64,000 bases of DNA. Source: Aeromicrobium phragmitis (GTDB lineage Bacteria > Actinomycetota > Actinomycetes > Propionibacteriales > Nocardioidaceae). Each line of letters starts with the position of its first letter. Positions within the stretch are counted from its first letter, which is position 1. Both the position numbers and the translations under genes were made by a program. Shown here piece by piece: positions 25,741 through 33,006 of this stretch. The notes below the pieces were generated by a model, which made no database searches, was not told the origin of the DNA, and was given only the letters and a program-made list of their open reading frames with translations. The stretch covers positions 434,001 to 498,000 of the forward strand of contig NZ_RDBF01000001.1 of the NCBI RefSeq assembly GCF_003674095.1. The letters are read 5' to 3'.

Positions 25741-27648
25741 TCAGAGAGCGCTCTGTCGGCTCCGTCGGGCGACCATCACCGCGGCCGAACCACCGGTCAG
25801 GAGCAGCAGCGCCACCAGCACGGTCGCCGGCCCGAGGTCGGCACCCGCCGCGGGGAGCTTCTTGGCGGCGCTCGCCGTCGTGGCACCGCCCCCGCCGGCG
25901 TGATTGTTGCCCGGCGTCGGGCCCCCGGTGTTCGGGCCGTCGGGCCCGTCCGGATCCGTCCCGGGTGGTTCCGGATCGGTCCCGGGTTCCGGGTCGGGCT
26001 CGGGGTCGGTGCCCTCGACGACGCCCGCGCGGACCGTCGCGGAGGCCAGGTTGACCTCGGCGAGCGGCGTGCCGAAGCCCGGCAGGAGCCGGACACTCAG
26101 CGCCCGCTGGGTGAAGGAGCCGGCATCGACACCTCCGGCCTGAGTGAACGCACCTGGCCGCTGCTGGACGTTCGCCGTCACCGAGAGCAGCTGGTTCAGA
26201 ACCGGTGCCAACGGATCGAGCGCGGTCGTGGCGATGCTGACCACCGGCTCGACGACCGAGGCGACGATGCCGACCTGGCTGAGGGCGGACTGCAGCGGCT
26301 GCACGAGAGCGGGCAGCAGGTTGCCCGTCACGACGCCGAGCACCGGTTCGAGCAGCTCGTCGACGGGCAGGAGTCCGCCCAGCACCTTGGTCTCCGAGGT
26401 GTCGGCATTTGGCGCCGTGGCGCCTTCCAGCCCGAGGAAGCCGCCGATCGGTCCGGCGAGTTTGATGTCGATAGTGGCCAGCGGGACCGGCACGACCGCC
26501 ACCACTTCGGCGTTCGCGGTCAGGTGGACCGTCAGCTCGGTGGAGTTGAGCGCGTCGGTGGCCGCGTTGACGACGAGTGCCGGAACCTGGTCGAGCAGCA
26601 TGCCGATCGCTCCGTCGAGCACGGTCTTGATGAGCTCGGGATCGAGGATCTCGGTGTTGGGCGCGAGGTTGTTGAGCGTGCCGTCGTACGTCCCGCCCTG
26701 GGCGTAGGTGATCAGTTTGGCGAGATCGACCTCGATGGTGCCGCGGCTGAGGTCGATGGTGACGCCGCGCTCGGTATCGGTCAACGGGCTGCTGGTCACC
26801 GACGACAGCGCGGCGCGCACGTCGACCGTGGCAGCGGCGGCGACGTTGACGTCGTCGACCGACACCAGACCGAGGCTCAAGGTGTTGAGGGCCGTCGTGA
26901 GCGGCTCGACGAGCCCGCTGCTCACGCTGCTTAACGACGAGTCGAGCGCGCCCTGCGGGCCCAGGACGTCGTTGGCGGTGTCCGACAGGGTGCCGAGCAC
27001 CTCGTCGATCCCCGCGGTGAGGTCGGTCACCGCCGGGCTGCGCAGCGTCAGCCGCCCGCCGGAGATCTGGTAGTCGCTTTCGATCTCCCCGCCTTTCGCC
27101 TGTGCCGTGGCGGAGAGCACGCCGAGGTCAAGTCGCAGCTGGTCGACCAGACCCGCGGTGACGTCCGCGACCCCTGCGCTGCTCAGCAGCGCTGTCAGGT
27201 CGACGTACGCTTCGTCGCCGACGCCGTTGCCGCCGACTGCGATCGCTCCCTCATCGGTAACGGCGCCCGAGGCCGCGGAGGCGGTGGTGTCGCTCGTCCG
27301 AGCCACTTGCCCGAGCGCGCCGACGCCGATCACGCCGTTCGGACCGAAGAGCTGGATGCCTCCGCCCAGATCGATCCCGAGCGTGCTGAGCACGTCAACC
27401 GCGAGGGGGCTCACCTGCTGGTCGTTCGGGTCGGCCACGAAGGCCGGCCTGAGCGCCGCGAGCGTGTCGAGGTCGAGTGTGCCGGCTGAACCGGTGAGCA
27501 CCCGTCCCTCGGCTTGTGCGTCGTCACCCTCCGCAGCGGCAACCGGACCGGCCGAGCTCAGCACGAGCGCGGCCGCGGTACCCACCGCGGCCACACCTGC
27601 CATCGTTCGTCGTCCGAAAGTCCGCGTAGAGGCATCGGTCTGTCCCAT
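25741..27648 (-). CDS. Choice-of-anchor G family surface protein with LPAAG sorting signal
   Basis: A 635-residue exported protein. The ATG at 27646-27648 follows GAAGGAG by 6 bases. The N-terminus has a Tat/Sec-like signal (FGRRTMAGVAAVGTAAALVL, ending around VAAAEG). The body is rich in Val, Leu, Thr and Ala, with segments such as GRVLTGSAGTLDLDTLAAL that I associate with this family. The C-terminal 90 residues are a Pro/Asp/Gly linker, then LPAAG, a hydrophobic segment and a basic tail. Such proteins are thought to be fixed in the cell envelope. Its function is unknown. The Thr of LPxTG is replaced by Ala, so anchoring by a standard sortase is uncertain. Confidence 0.8.
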   Translation of the reverse strand: MGQTDASTRTFGRRTMAGVAAVGTAAALVLSSAGPVAAAEGDDAQAEGRVLTGSAGTLDLDTLAALRPAFVADPNDQQVSPLAVDVLSTLGIDLGGGIQLFGPNGVIGVGALGQVARTSDTTASAASGAVTDEGAIAVGGNGVGDEAYVDLTALLSSAGVADVTAGLVDQLRLDLGVLSATAQAKGGEIESDYQISGGRLTLRSPAVTDLTAGIDEVLGTLSDTANDVLGPQGALDSSLSSVSSGLVEPLTTALNTLSLGLVSVDDVNVAAAATVDVRAALSSVTSSPLTDTERGVTIDLSRGTIEVDLAKLITYAQGGTYDGTLNNLAPNTEILDPELIKTVLDGAIGMLLDQVPALVVNAATDALNSTELTVHLTANAEVVAVVPVPLATIDIKLAGPIGGFLGLEGATAPNADTSETKVLGGLLPVDELLEPVLGVVTGNLLPALVQPLQSALSQVGIVASVVEPVVSIATTALDPLAPVLNQLLSVTANVQQRPGAFTQAGGVDAGSFTQRALSVRLLPGFGTPLAEVNLASATVRAGVVEGTDPEPDPEPGTDPEPPGTDPDGPDGPNTGGPTPGNNHAGGGGATTASAAKKLPAAGADLGPATVLVALLLLTGGSAAVMVARRSRQSAL

Positions 27649-27777
27649 CCCTGCTCCTTCGCGTGTGCTGGCCGAGAGTCGGCCAGCACACATCGAACTA
27701 GAACGAGGAGGTTCATCCGGCATTAATGCCCTGATCTTCACCCCGATCTTCACCCCGTCGCGGCCGACCGGGGACGG

Positions 27778-27815
27778 AAAACGACAGCTCCCAGCCGCGT
27801 CGGCTGGGAGCTGTC
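27778..27815 (-). terminator. Terminator of tRNA-Pro
   Basis: Perfect 14-base arms (27783-27796 and 27802-27815, GACAGCTCCCAGCC and complement) enclose a 5-base loop and are followed on the minus strand by GTTTT. It starts 15 bases after the tRNA 3' end. It is one of the few terminators here with a U-tract. Confidence 0.85.
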
Positions 27816-27829
27816 AGGCAAAGCGAGAT

Positions 27830-27906
27830 TGGTCGGGGTGACAGGATTTGAACCTGCGGCCTCGTCGTCCCGAACGACGCGCGCTACCAAGCTGCGCCAC
27901 ACCCCG
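27830..27906 (-). tRNA. tRNA-Pro (anticodon CGG)
   Basis: A 77-base tRNA with encoded CCA (27832-27830). Acceptor arms CGGGGTG/CACCCCG pair fully. The D-arm GCGC-AGCTTGGTA-GCGC, anticodon stem CGTCG/CGACG with loop TTCGGGA, and T-arm with GGTTCAAATCC are regular. Anticodon CGG reads CCG, a frequent codon in this GC-rich genome. Confidence 0.96.
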
Positions 27907-27937
27907 TGGCAGTCCTCGTGACAAGGACTCGATGAGT

Positions 27938-28846
27938 CTACCCAGTCAGGGTCAAGAGTGTCGCCTCGGGTCGGCATGCAAACCGCACGGGGGCGTACGG
28001 CGACGTCCCGAGCCCGGCTGAAACGTGCACCCAGGAGGGCTCGTGCTCTGGCGTCCGGTGCTGATGGAGCCCCTTCGCGAGCGCCGGGTCGAGATCGCAG
28101 TTGCTGACCAAGGCGCCGTAACCCGGCACGCACAACTGACCGCCGTGCGTGTGGCCCGCGAGGATCAACCGATACCCGGCGCGGTTCCAGCGGTCGAGCA
28201 CCCGCAGGTACGGCGCATGGGCGACGCCGATCGTCAGATCCGCCAGCGGATCGGCCGGGAGATCGTCGAGCTCGTCGTACTCCAGGTGCGGGTCGTCGAC
28301 GCCGACGAAGGCGATGCGCGTCCCGTTGACGACCAGTTCGCCGTGCTGATTGGTGAGATCGACCCAGCCCCGAGAGGTGAAACCCTTGCGAAGGTCCTCG
28401 TAGGGCATGTCGGGCGAGCGTTGCCAGTCCCCGCCGGCCTCCACGCCGCTGCCGCCGAACAGGTAGCGCGCCGGATTCTTGAACACCGGCGAGAAGTAGT
28501 CGTTGGAGCCGAACACGAAGACGCCGGGAACGTCGAGCAGGTCCCCGTAGGCGTCGAGCACGGCAGGTGCGGCGTCCAGGTGCGCCATGTTGTCGCCGGT
28601 GTTGACCACGAGATCGGGTTCGAGGGCGGCGAGCGACTGCAGCCACTCCCGCTTACGGCGCTGACGAGGCCGCAGATGCGCATCGGAGAGGTGCAGCACG
28701 CGCAACGGCTCCGATCCGGGCCGGAGGACCGGCACCGTGACGTGCCGCAGCGTGAAAGCACGCACCTCGTAGAGCGACGAGTATGCGAGCACACCGGCCG
28801 CCGCAACGAACGGTGCCGACAGCGCGAGCGAACGAGGTCGGACCAT
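27938..28846 (-). CDS. Calcineurin-like metallophosphoesterase, membrane-anchored
   Basis: A 302-residue metallophosphoesterase of the YaeI/YkuE type. One N-terminal hydrophobic segment (residues about 8-25) anchors it. The metal-binding motifs occur in order: HLSDAHL, VNTGDNM, FGSNDYF, VAHAP and LAGHTHGGQ. Relatives cleave phosphodiester bonds in lipid or nucleotide substrates. The ATG at 28846 follows TAGCCT by 6 bases, a leaderless start. A homologous gene lies beside ponA2 in M. tuberculosis (Rv3683); here a two-component/ABC cassette and yqeY lie in between. The natural substrate is unknown. Confidence 0.88.
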   Translation of the reverse strand: MVRPRSLALSAPFVAAAGVLAYSSLYEVRAFTLRHVTVPVLRPGSEPLRVLHLSDAHLRPRQRRKREWLQSLAALEPDLVVNTGDNMAHLDAAPAVLDAYGDLLDVPGVFVFGSNDYFSPVFKNPARYLFGGSGVEAGGDWQRSPDMPYEDLRKGFTSRGWVDLTNQHGELVVNGTRIAFVGVDDPHLEYDELDDLPADPLADLTIGVAHAPYLRVLDRWNRAGYRLILAGHTHGGQLCVPGYGALVSNCDLDPALAKGLHQHRTPEHEPSWVHVSAGLGTSPYAPVRFACRPEATLLTLTG

Positions 28847-28852
28847 CTGGTC

Positions 28853-28858
28853 AGGCTA
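28853..28858 (-). promoter_or_regulatory. -10 element (TAGCCT) of the metallophosphoesterase gene
   Basis: Minus-strand TAGCCT lies 6 bases before the ATG at 28846, with no ribosome site, predicting a leaderless mRNA. Confidence 0.55.
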
Positions 28859-28866
28859 CCGGGGGA

Positions 28867-29472
28867 CTAGATCCAACCCTGCTGCCATGCCACCTCGGCC
28901 GCCGCGTGCCGCGACTCCGACTGGGTCTTGGCCATCGCCGACGAGAGGTAGTTGCGGACGGTTCCCTCGGCGAGGTGGAGCGTCTCGGCGATCTGCTGGA
29001 CCGACGCGTGCGTCCGGGTCAGCCGGAGCGCGTCCAACTCGCGGTCGGTCAGCGGACACGCGTCGGCGTTGAGCGCCTGGGCAGCCAGTTCGGGGTCGAC
29101 GTAGCGACGGCCCGCCGCCACGTCGCGGAGCACCTCCGCCAGTCGGCTGACCGAGGTCGACTTGGGCACGAAGCCGGTGATGCCGGCCGCCATCGCCCGG
29201 CGCAGCACCCCGGGACGCGCGTGCCGGGTCATGAGCACCGCACGCGTGTCCGGCGCCGACCGGAGGATCTGCGTCGCCGCCTCGATCCCATCGGTCGGCG
29301 GCATCTCCAGATCGAGCAGCACGATCTCGGGAACGTGCCGGCGGACCAGCGACACCGCGTCGGAGCCGTTGTCGGCCTGCGCCACGACCTCGAGATCGCC
29401 CTCCATCGCCAGCAGCGACACGATGGCCGTGCGAATCATCTCCTCGTCGTCGGCGACGACGATGCGGATCAT
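28867..29472 (-). CDS. Response regulator, NarL/LuxR type
   Basis: A 201-residue response regulator. The receiver domain (residues 1-120) has the acidic pair VVADDEE, the phosphoacceptor Asp in VLLDLEMPP, Thr in VLMTRHA and Lys in VPKSTS. The LuxR helix-turn-helix (residues about 138-195) has LTDRELDALRL and IAETLHLAEGTVRNYL. The start overlaps the sensor kinase stop by 4 bases. It pairs with the kinase at 29469-30656. It most likely binds the palindrome at 30682-30697, in the gap before the divergent ABC exporter genes. Confidence 0.92.
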   Translation of the reverse strand: MIRIVVADDEEMIRTAIVSLLAMEGDLEVVAQADNGSDAVSLVRRHVPEIVLLDLEMPPTDGIEAATQILRSAPDTRAVLMTRHARPGVLRRAMAAGITGFVPKSTSVSRLAEVLRDVAAGRRYVDPELAAQALNADACPLTDRELDALRLTRTHASVQQIAETLHLAEGTVRNYLSSAMAKTQSESRHAAAEVAWQQGWI

Positions 29473-30656
29473 GTGGGACCGCCGGCGGTCGCGACGAGCG
29501 TGAAGCGGTCCTCGGCACGTTGCGACTCGACCGAGCCGCCTCGCGCGGCGAAGCGCTCGGCGAGGGAGGCCAGGCCGGTACCCGAGCCGTTCGGCGGTGC
29601 GATCACGCCGTCGTTGACGACGCGCAGCGAGGGCGGATCGAGTGTCCCCGAGATCTCCACGGTGGTGGCGTTGCTGTGCCTCAGGATGTTCGTCGTCGCT
29701 TCTCGCAGGGCCGTGGCCAACAAGGGATGGTCGAGCTGGGCGGGGACGTCGACCCGAACCATCGCGCCGGACGCTTCGAGCACCGAGGCGGCGTTGACGA
29801 TCTCGTCGTGCAGCGACACCTGCCGGTACCCCTGAGCCAACGTGCGGGTCTCCTCCAGCGCGGTGCGGGCGATCTCCTGCGCCTCGTGGATCGTCGCCCG
29901 CGCCAGTTCGGGATCGCGGTCGATCAGCCGCTCAGCGAGCTCCGTCTTGAGCGCGAGGACCTGCAGGTGGTGTCCCTGGATGTCGTGGAGGTCGGCCGCG
30001 AAGCGCAGCCGCTCGCGGACGCGGGTGAGCTCGGCCCGGGTAACGCCGGCGTCGCGGACGTCGATGGTGAGTTCCCAGATCCACAACTGAAACCACGACG
30101 CGGCCGGAACGAAGACCGCGAAGAAGGCCAGCAGATAGATGCTGCCGAAGTCGTTCGGGAAGAACCCCGCGAGGTCGCCACCGCTGACGACGACCACCAG
30201 AGCCCGCAGCCCCAACAGAGCCGCTGCCCACGCGAGGAGCCACGCCAGGTACTCGCCTCGGCGGAAGTCCAGGCCGAGCACCGCGATGGCCGACCACGGG
30301 ACGAGCAGGTAGCCGATCGGCGCGCCGGGGTGCCACGAGGCGATGACGACGAGCAGCGTGGCCGCCACGGCGGTGACCCCGTGCACCAGGGCCGGCATGC
30401 CATGGCGACTGCGCCCCACGATCAGCGAGCGGCACCAGTAGCCGGCCCAACCCATCAGCGCGATGATCAGCAGCAGCACGACGACGCGCCGCCAGCCGAC
30501 GAGGTCGTCGCGGAGGAGGGCGTTCGCCACGGCGCCGAGGCTGCCGAAACCGAGGTACATCCACAGGGACACGAGGTTGTACCGCCACGTCATCGTGAAG
30601 CTGTCACGGCGGCGTCCGCTGCGGTTCTCGGCCGAGCGAGGTTCGGTGGGGGACAT
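29469..30656 (-). CDS. Sensor histidine kinase, DesK/HisKA_3 type
   Basis: A 395-residue membrane kinase. The N-terminal half has about five hydrophobic segments and no large external domain, so it probably senses membrane state or a membrane-active compound. The dimerisation helix carries the phosphoacceptor His in ADLHDIQGHHLQ. The HATPase region has an N-box-like ATTNILRHSNA and the glycine motif GSGTGLASL. The start was set at the ATG at 30654-30656 with GTGGAG before it; the longer frame would run over the operator palindrome. It is coupled by a 4-base overlap to its response regulator. Confidence 0.9.
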   Translation of the reverse strand: MSPTEPRSAENRSGRRRDSFTMTWRYNLVSLWMYLGFGSLGAVANALLRDDLVGWRRVVVLLLIIALMGWAGYWCRSLIVGRSRHGMPALVHGVTAVAATLLVVIASWHPGAPIGYLLVPWSAIAVLGLDFRRGEYLAWLLAWAAALLGLRALVVVVSGGDLAGFFPNDFGSIYLLAFFAVFVPAASWFQLWIWELTIDVRDAGVTRAELTRVRERLRFAADLHDIQGHHLQVLALKTELAERLIDRDPELARATIHEAQEIARTALEETRTLAQGYRQVSLHDEIVNAASVLEASGAMVRVDVPAQLDHPLLATALREATTNILRHSNATTVEISGTLDPPSLRVVNDGVIAPPNGSGTGLASLAERFAARGGSVESQRAEDRFTLVATAGGPT

Positions 30657-30681
30657 CGTCTCCACGGTAGTCCAGGCGGCT

Positions 30682-30697
30682 GATGACAAATGTCATC
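30682..30697. promoter_or_regulatory. Operator palindrome between kinase and ABC exporter genes
   Basis: A perfect dyad GATGACA-AA-TGTCATC, 26 bases before the kinase start and 58 before the ABC gene start. TGACA-N2-TGTCA is a form I associate with NarL/DesR-type regulators of actinobacterial exporters, so it is the likely target of the response regulator at 28867. Confidence 0.65.
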
Positions 30698-30754
30698 GGA
30701 ACCGGTGACGGCCGGCCACTACGGAGGGGCGCGGCTCCGCCGCAGGCTGGAACC

Positions 30755-31732
30755 ATGACCACGACAACGCACGACCTCGCGATCTCGGCGCAGGACCTGC
30801 GGTGCGCGTACGGAGACTTCGAGGCGGTCCGCGGTATCGACCTCTCGGTGCGCACCGGCGAGGTGTTCGCGCTCCTGGGCACCAACGGGGCCGGCAAGAC
30901 GACCACGATGGAGACCCTCGAGGGCCACCGGCGCGCCGACGGTGGCAGCGTTCGTCTCCTCGGCCACGACCCGCACCGGGAGCGCAGCGCCGTGCGCCCG
31001 CGGGTCGGCATCATGCTCCAGGAGTCCGGCTTCGCCGGGGAACTCACCGTCGCCGAGACCGTCCGCATGTGGCTCGCGCTCTCCTCCGCTCCGCCCGCCC
31101 GCAAGGACCGCCGCGAGGCGACCTTGGCCGCGGCGCTCGAGCGGGTCCATCTCGACGACCGGGCCGACACCCGTGTCGTGCAGCTATCGGGCGGACAGAA
31201 GCGACGCCTCGACCTCGTGCTCGCCACGGTCAACGAGCCCGAGGTCGTGTTCCTCGACGAGCCGACCACGGGTCTCGACCCCGAGTCGCGCCAGAACACC
31301 TGGGATCTCATCGCCGGCCTGCGCGACACGGGTGCGACCATCGTGCTCACCACCCACTACCTGGAGGAGGCCGAGCGGCTCGCCGATCGCATCGCGATCA
31401 TGCATGCCGGCCGCATCGCCGTCGAAGGGACACTCGCCGAGTTGATCGACGACCGGCCGACGCGCATCAGCTTCCGCCGGCCCGCAGACGTCACCGGGGT
31501 CGAGGTCGATCGTGCGCTGCGGACCATCCTCGCGCCGCGTCATCTCGAGCTCGATGCCCGCGAGATGCTCCACGTCGACGTCGATGACGCCCAGCAGTCG
31601 CTGGTCCGGCTGCTCGGCTGGGCGCAGGATCAGCACCACCGGCTCGAGCGTCTCACCGTCAATCAGGCATCGCTGAGCGACGTCTTCGCCCAGATCGCGG
31701 CCGACCACACCCTGCAGGAGGACCCCGCATGA
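30755..31732 (+). CDS. ABC exporter ATP-binding protein, DrrA/CcmA type
   Basis: A 325-residue ATPase of the ABC-2 drug/lipid export group. Walker A GTNGAGKTTT, signature LSGGQKRRLDLV and Walker B VVFLDEPTTGLDP are intact. A C-terminal domain of about 90 residues follows, as in DrrA. The ATG at 30755 gives the normal N-terminus; the longer frame starts inside the operator. It overlaps the permease gene by 4 bases. It is divergent from the kinase/regulator pair, so the exporter is probably induced by that system in response to a membrane-active compound. The substrate is unknown. Confidence 0.92.
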   Translation: MTTTTHDLAISAQDLRCAYGDFEAVRGIDLSVRTGEVFALLGTNGAGKTTTMETLEGHRRADGGSVRLLGHDPHRERSAVRPRVGIMLQESGFAGELTVAETVRMWLALSSAPPARKDRREATLAAALERVHLDDRADTRVVQLSGGQKRRLDLVLATVNEPEVVFLDEPTTGLDPESRQNTWDLIAGLRDTGATIVLTTHYLEEAERLADRIAIMHAGRIAVEGTLAELIDDRPTRISFRRPADVTGVEVDRALRTILAPRHLELDAREMLHVDVDDAQQSLVRLLGWAQDQHHRLERLTVNQASLSDVFAQIAADHTLQEDPA

Positions 31733-32451
31733 GCAGCACCCCGCAGCAGATGTCCGTCATCGCGCTCAATGAATGGCGCCTCATCACGCGCAACAAGACG
31801 GTTCTGCTGAGCGCGACCTTGATGCCGCTGGCCGTTGCCGGGATGATCGCCGTTCAGGGTGTCGACCAGCCGGACGCCGGCGTCGGCACGTCCGCGATGA
31901 TCATCGGGCTCTTCACGGTGCTGAGTATCTATCTCACGGTGACCATCACCGCGGTCTCGCGACGTCAGGATCTGTATCTCAAGCGGCTGCGGTCAGGGGA
32001 GAGCGGTGACGTCGCGATCTTCGGTGGCTTGGTGATGGCGCCTGCGGCGCTGTGCCTCGCGCAGCTTTTCGTCGTGTTCGCGATCCTGCTGGCGATGGGC
32101 CTGGAAGTGCCCGTGCAGCCGTGGTGGTTGGTACTCGCGACTCTCGGTGCGATCGCCATGAATCTCGCGGCAGCCGTCGGCACGGCGGCCATCACGCCGA
32201 ATGCGACGGCCGCGCAGATGTCCACCGTGCCGTTCTTCTTTCTGGTGATCGGCACGTTGTTCGCCTCGCCGTTCGTGGACAGCCGGTTCATGGATCTGAC
32301 GCCCGGCGGTGCGCTGGTGACCCTGGCGCGGCTGGCGTACGAGATGCCGACGCCGGGAACGGCCGTCAGCGCGACGGCAGGGCTCGTGCTCTGGACCGCC
32401 ATCGGGTGGGAAATCGCCAAGCGGTACTTCCGCTGGGAGCCCCGCGCCTGA
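31729..32451 (+). CDS. ABC-2 type permease
   Basis: A 240-residue permease with six hydrophobic segments (starting near residues 22, 50, 100, 135, 160 and 215), as expected for the ABC-2 family. It partners the ATPase at 30755-31732, whose stop it overlaps by 4 bases. Together they should form a homodimeric-permease exporter. It is a single short half-transporter with no fused ATPase. The substrate is unknown, and regulation is likely by the adjacent two-component system. Confidence 0.88.
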   Translation: MSSTPQQMSVIALNEWRLITRNKTVLLSATLMPLAVAGMIAVQGVDQPDAGVGTSAMIIGLFTVLSIYLTVTITAVSRRQDLYLKRLRSGESGDVAIFGGLVMAPAALCLAQLFVVFAILLAMGLEVPVQPWWLVLATLGAIAMNLAAAVGTAAITPNATAAQMSTVPFFFLVIGTLFASPFVDSRFMDLTPGGALVTLARLAYEMPTPGTAVSATAGLVLWTAIGWEIAKRYFRWEPRA

Positions 32452-32479
32452 GCGGGAGGGAGCGCGTTGTCGCGTGCTC

Positions 32480-32485
32480 GATAAT
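32480..32485 (+). promoter_or_regulatory. -10 element (GATAAT) of the yqeY gene
   Basis: GATAAT lies 6 bases before the ATG at 32492. GGAGG lies in the gap but ends only one base from the ATG, too close to act as a ribosome site, so a leaderless start is likelier. Confidence 0.5.
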
Positions 32486-32491
32486 GGAGGC

Positions 32492-32956
32492 ATGTCAGCT
32501 CTCAAGGACCGCCTGCGGGCGGAACTCACCGCAGCCATGAAGGCGCGTGACTCGCTCCGCTCCTCGACCATCCGGATGGTCCTCACCTCGATCACCAACG
32601 CCGAGGTGGCGGGCACGGAGGCCCGCGAACTCAGTGACGACGATGTCATCGGCGTCCTCGCGACCGAGGCGAAGAAGCGTCGCGAGGCCGCCGAGGCGTT
32701 CGACGCCGGTCAGCGTCCCGAGCTGGCGCAGAAGGAGCGCGACGAGGCCGGCGTGATCGCCGAGTTCCTACCGGCGGCGCTCAGTGACGAGGAGATCACC
32801 GCGTTGGTGTCCGACGCCATCGCGAGCACGGGTGCCGCGGGCGAGGGCATGAAGGCCATGGGCAAGGTCATGGGCGTCGTGACCCCGCAGACCAAGGGTC
32901 GTGCCGACGGTGCGAAGGTCGCGGCCGAGGTGCGGCGTCAGCTCAGCGCGAGCTGA
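32492..32956 (+). CDS. GatB/YqeY domain protein
   Basis: A 154-residue protein made only of the helical YqeY domain found at the end of GatB, the tRNA amidotransferase subunit. Motifs are LKDRLRAELTAAMKARD at the N-terminus and GMKAMGKVMGVVTPQTKGRADG near the C-terminus. Such free-standing proteins may bind tRNA, but their role is unclear. The start at 32492 was chosen over an ATG-less extension because of the -10 hexamer. It is convergent with the PBP gene and shares a strong terminator hairpin with it. The gene is often next to the PonA2-type PBP in actinobacteria. Confidence 0.9.
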   Translation: MSALKDRLRAELTAAMKARDSLRSSTIRMVLTSITNAEVAGTEARELSDDDVIGVLATEAKKRREAAEAFDAGQRPELAQKERDEAGVIAEFLPAALSDEEITALVSDAIASTGAAGEGMKAMGKVMGVVTPQTKGRADGAKVAAEVRRQLSAS

Positions 32957-32963
32957 CGCGATC

Positions 32964-33005
32964 ACGACGAAGGGCGGGTCCGAATCCGGACCCGCCCTTC
33001 GTCGT
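32964..33005. terminator. Terminator hairpin between yqeY and the PBP gene
   Basis: Nearly perfect 19-base arms, left ACGACGAAGGGCGGGTCCG, with its complement ending at 33005, enclose a tiny loop. It lies between convergent stops and should work in both directions. Confidence 0.85.
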
Positions 33006-33006
33006 C

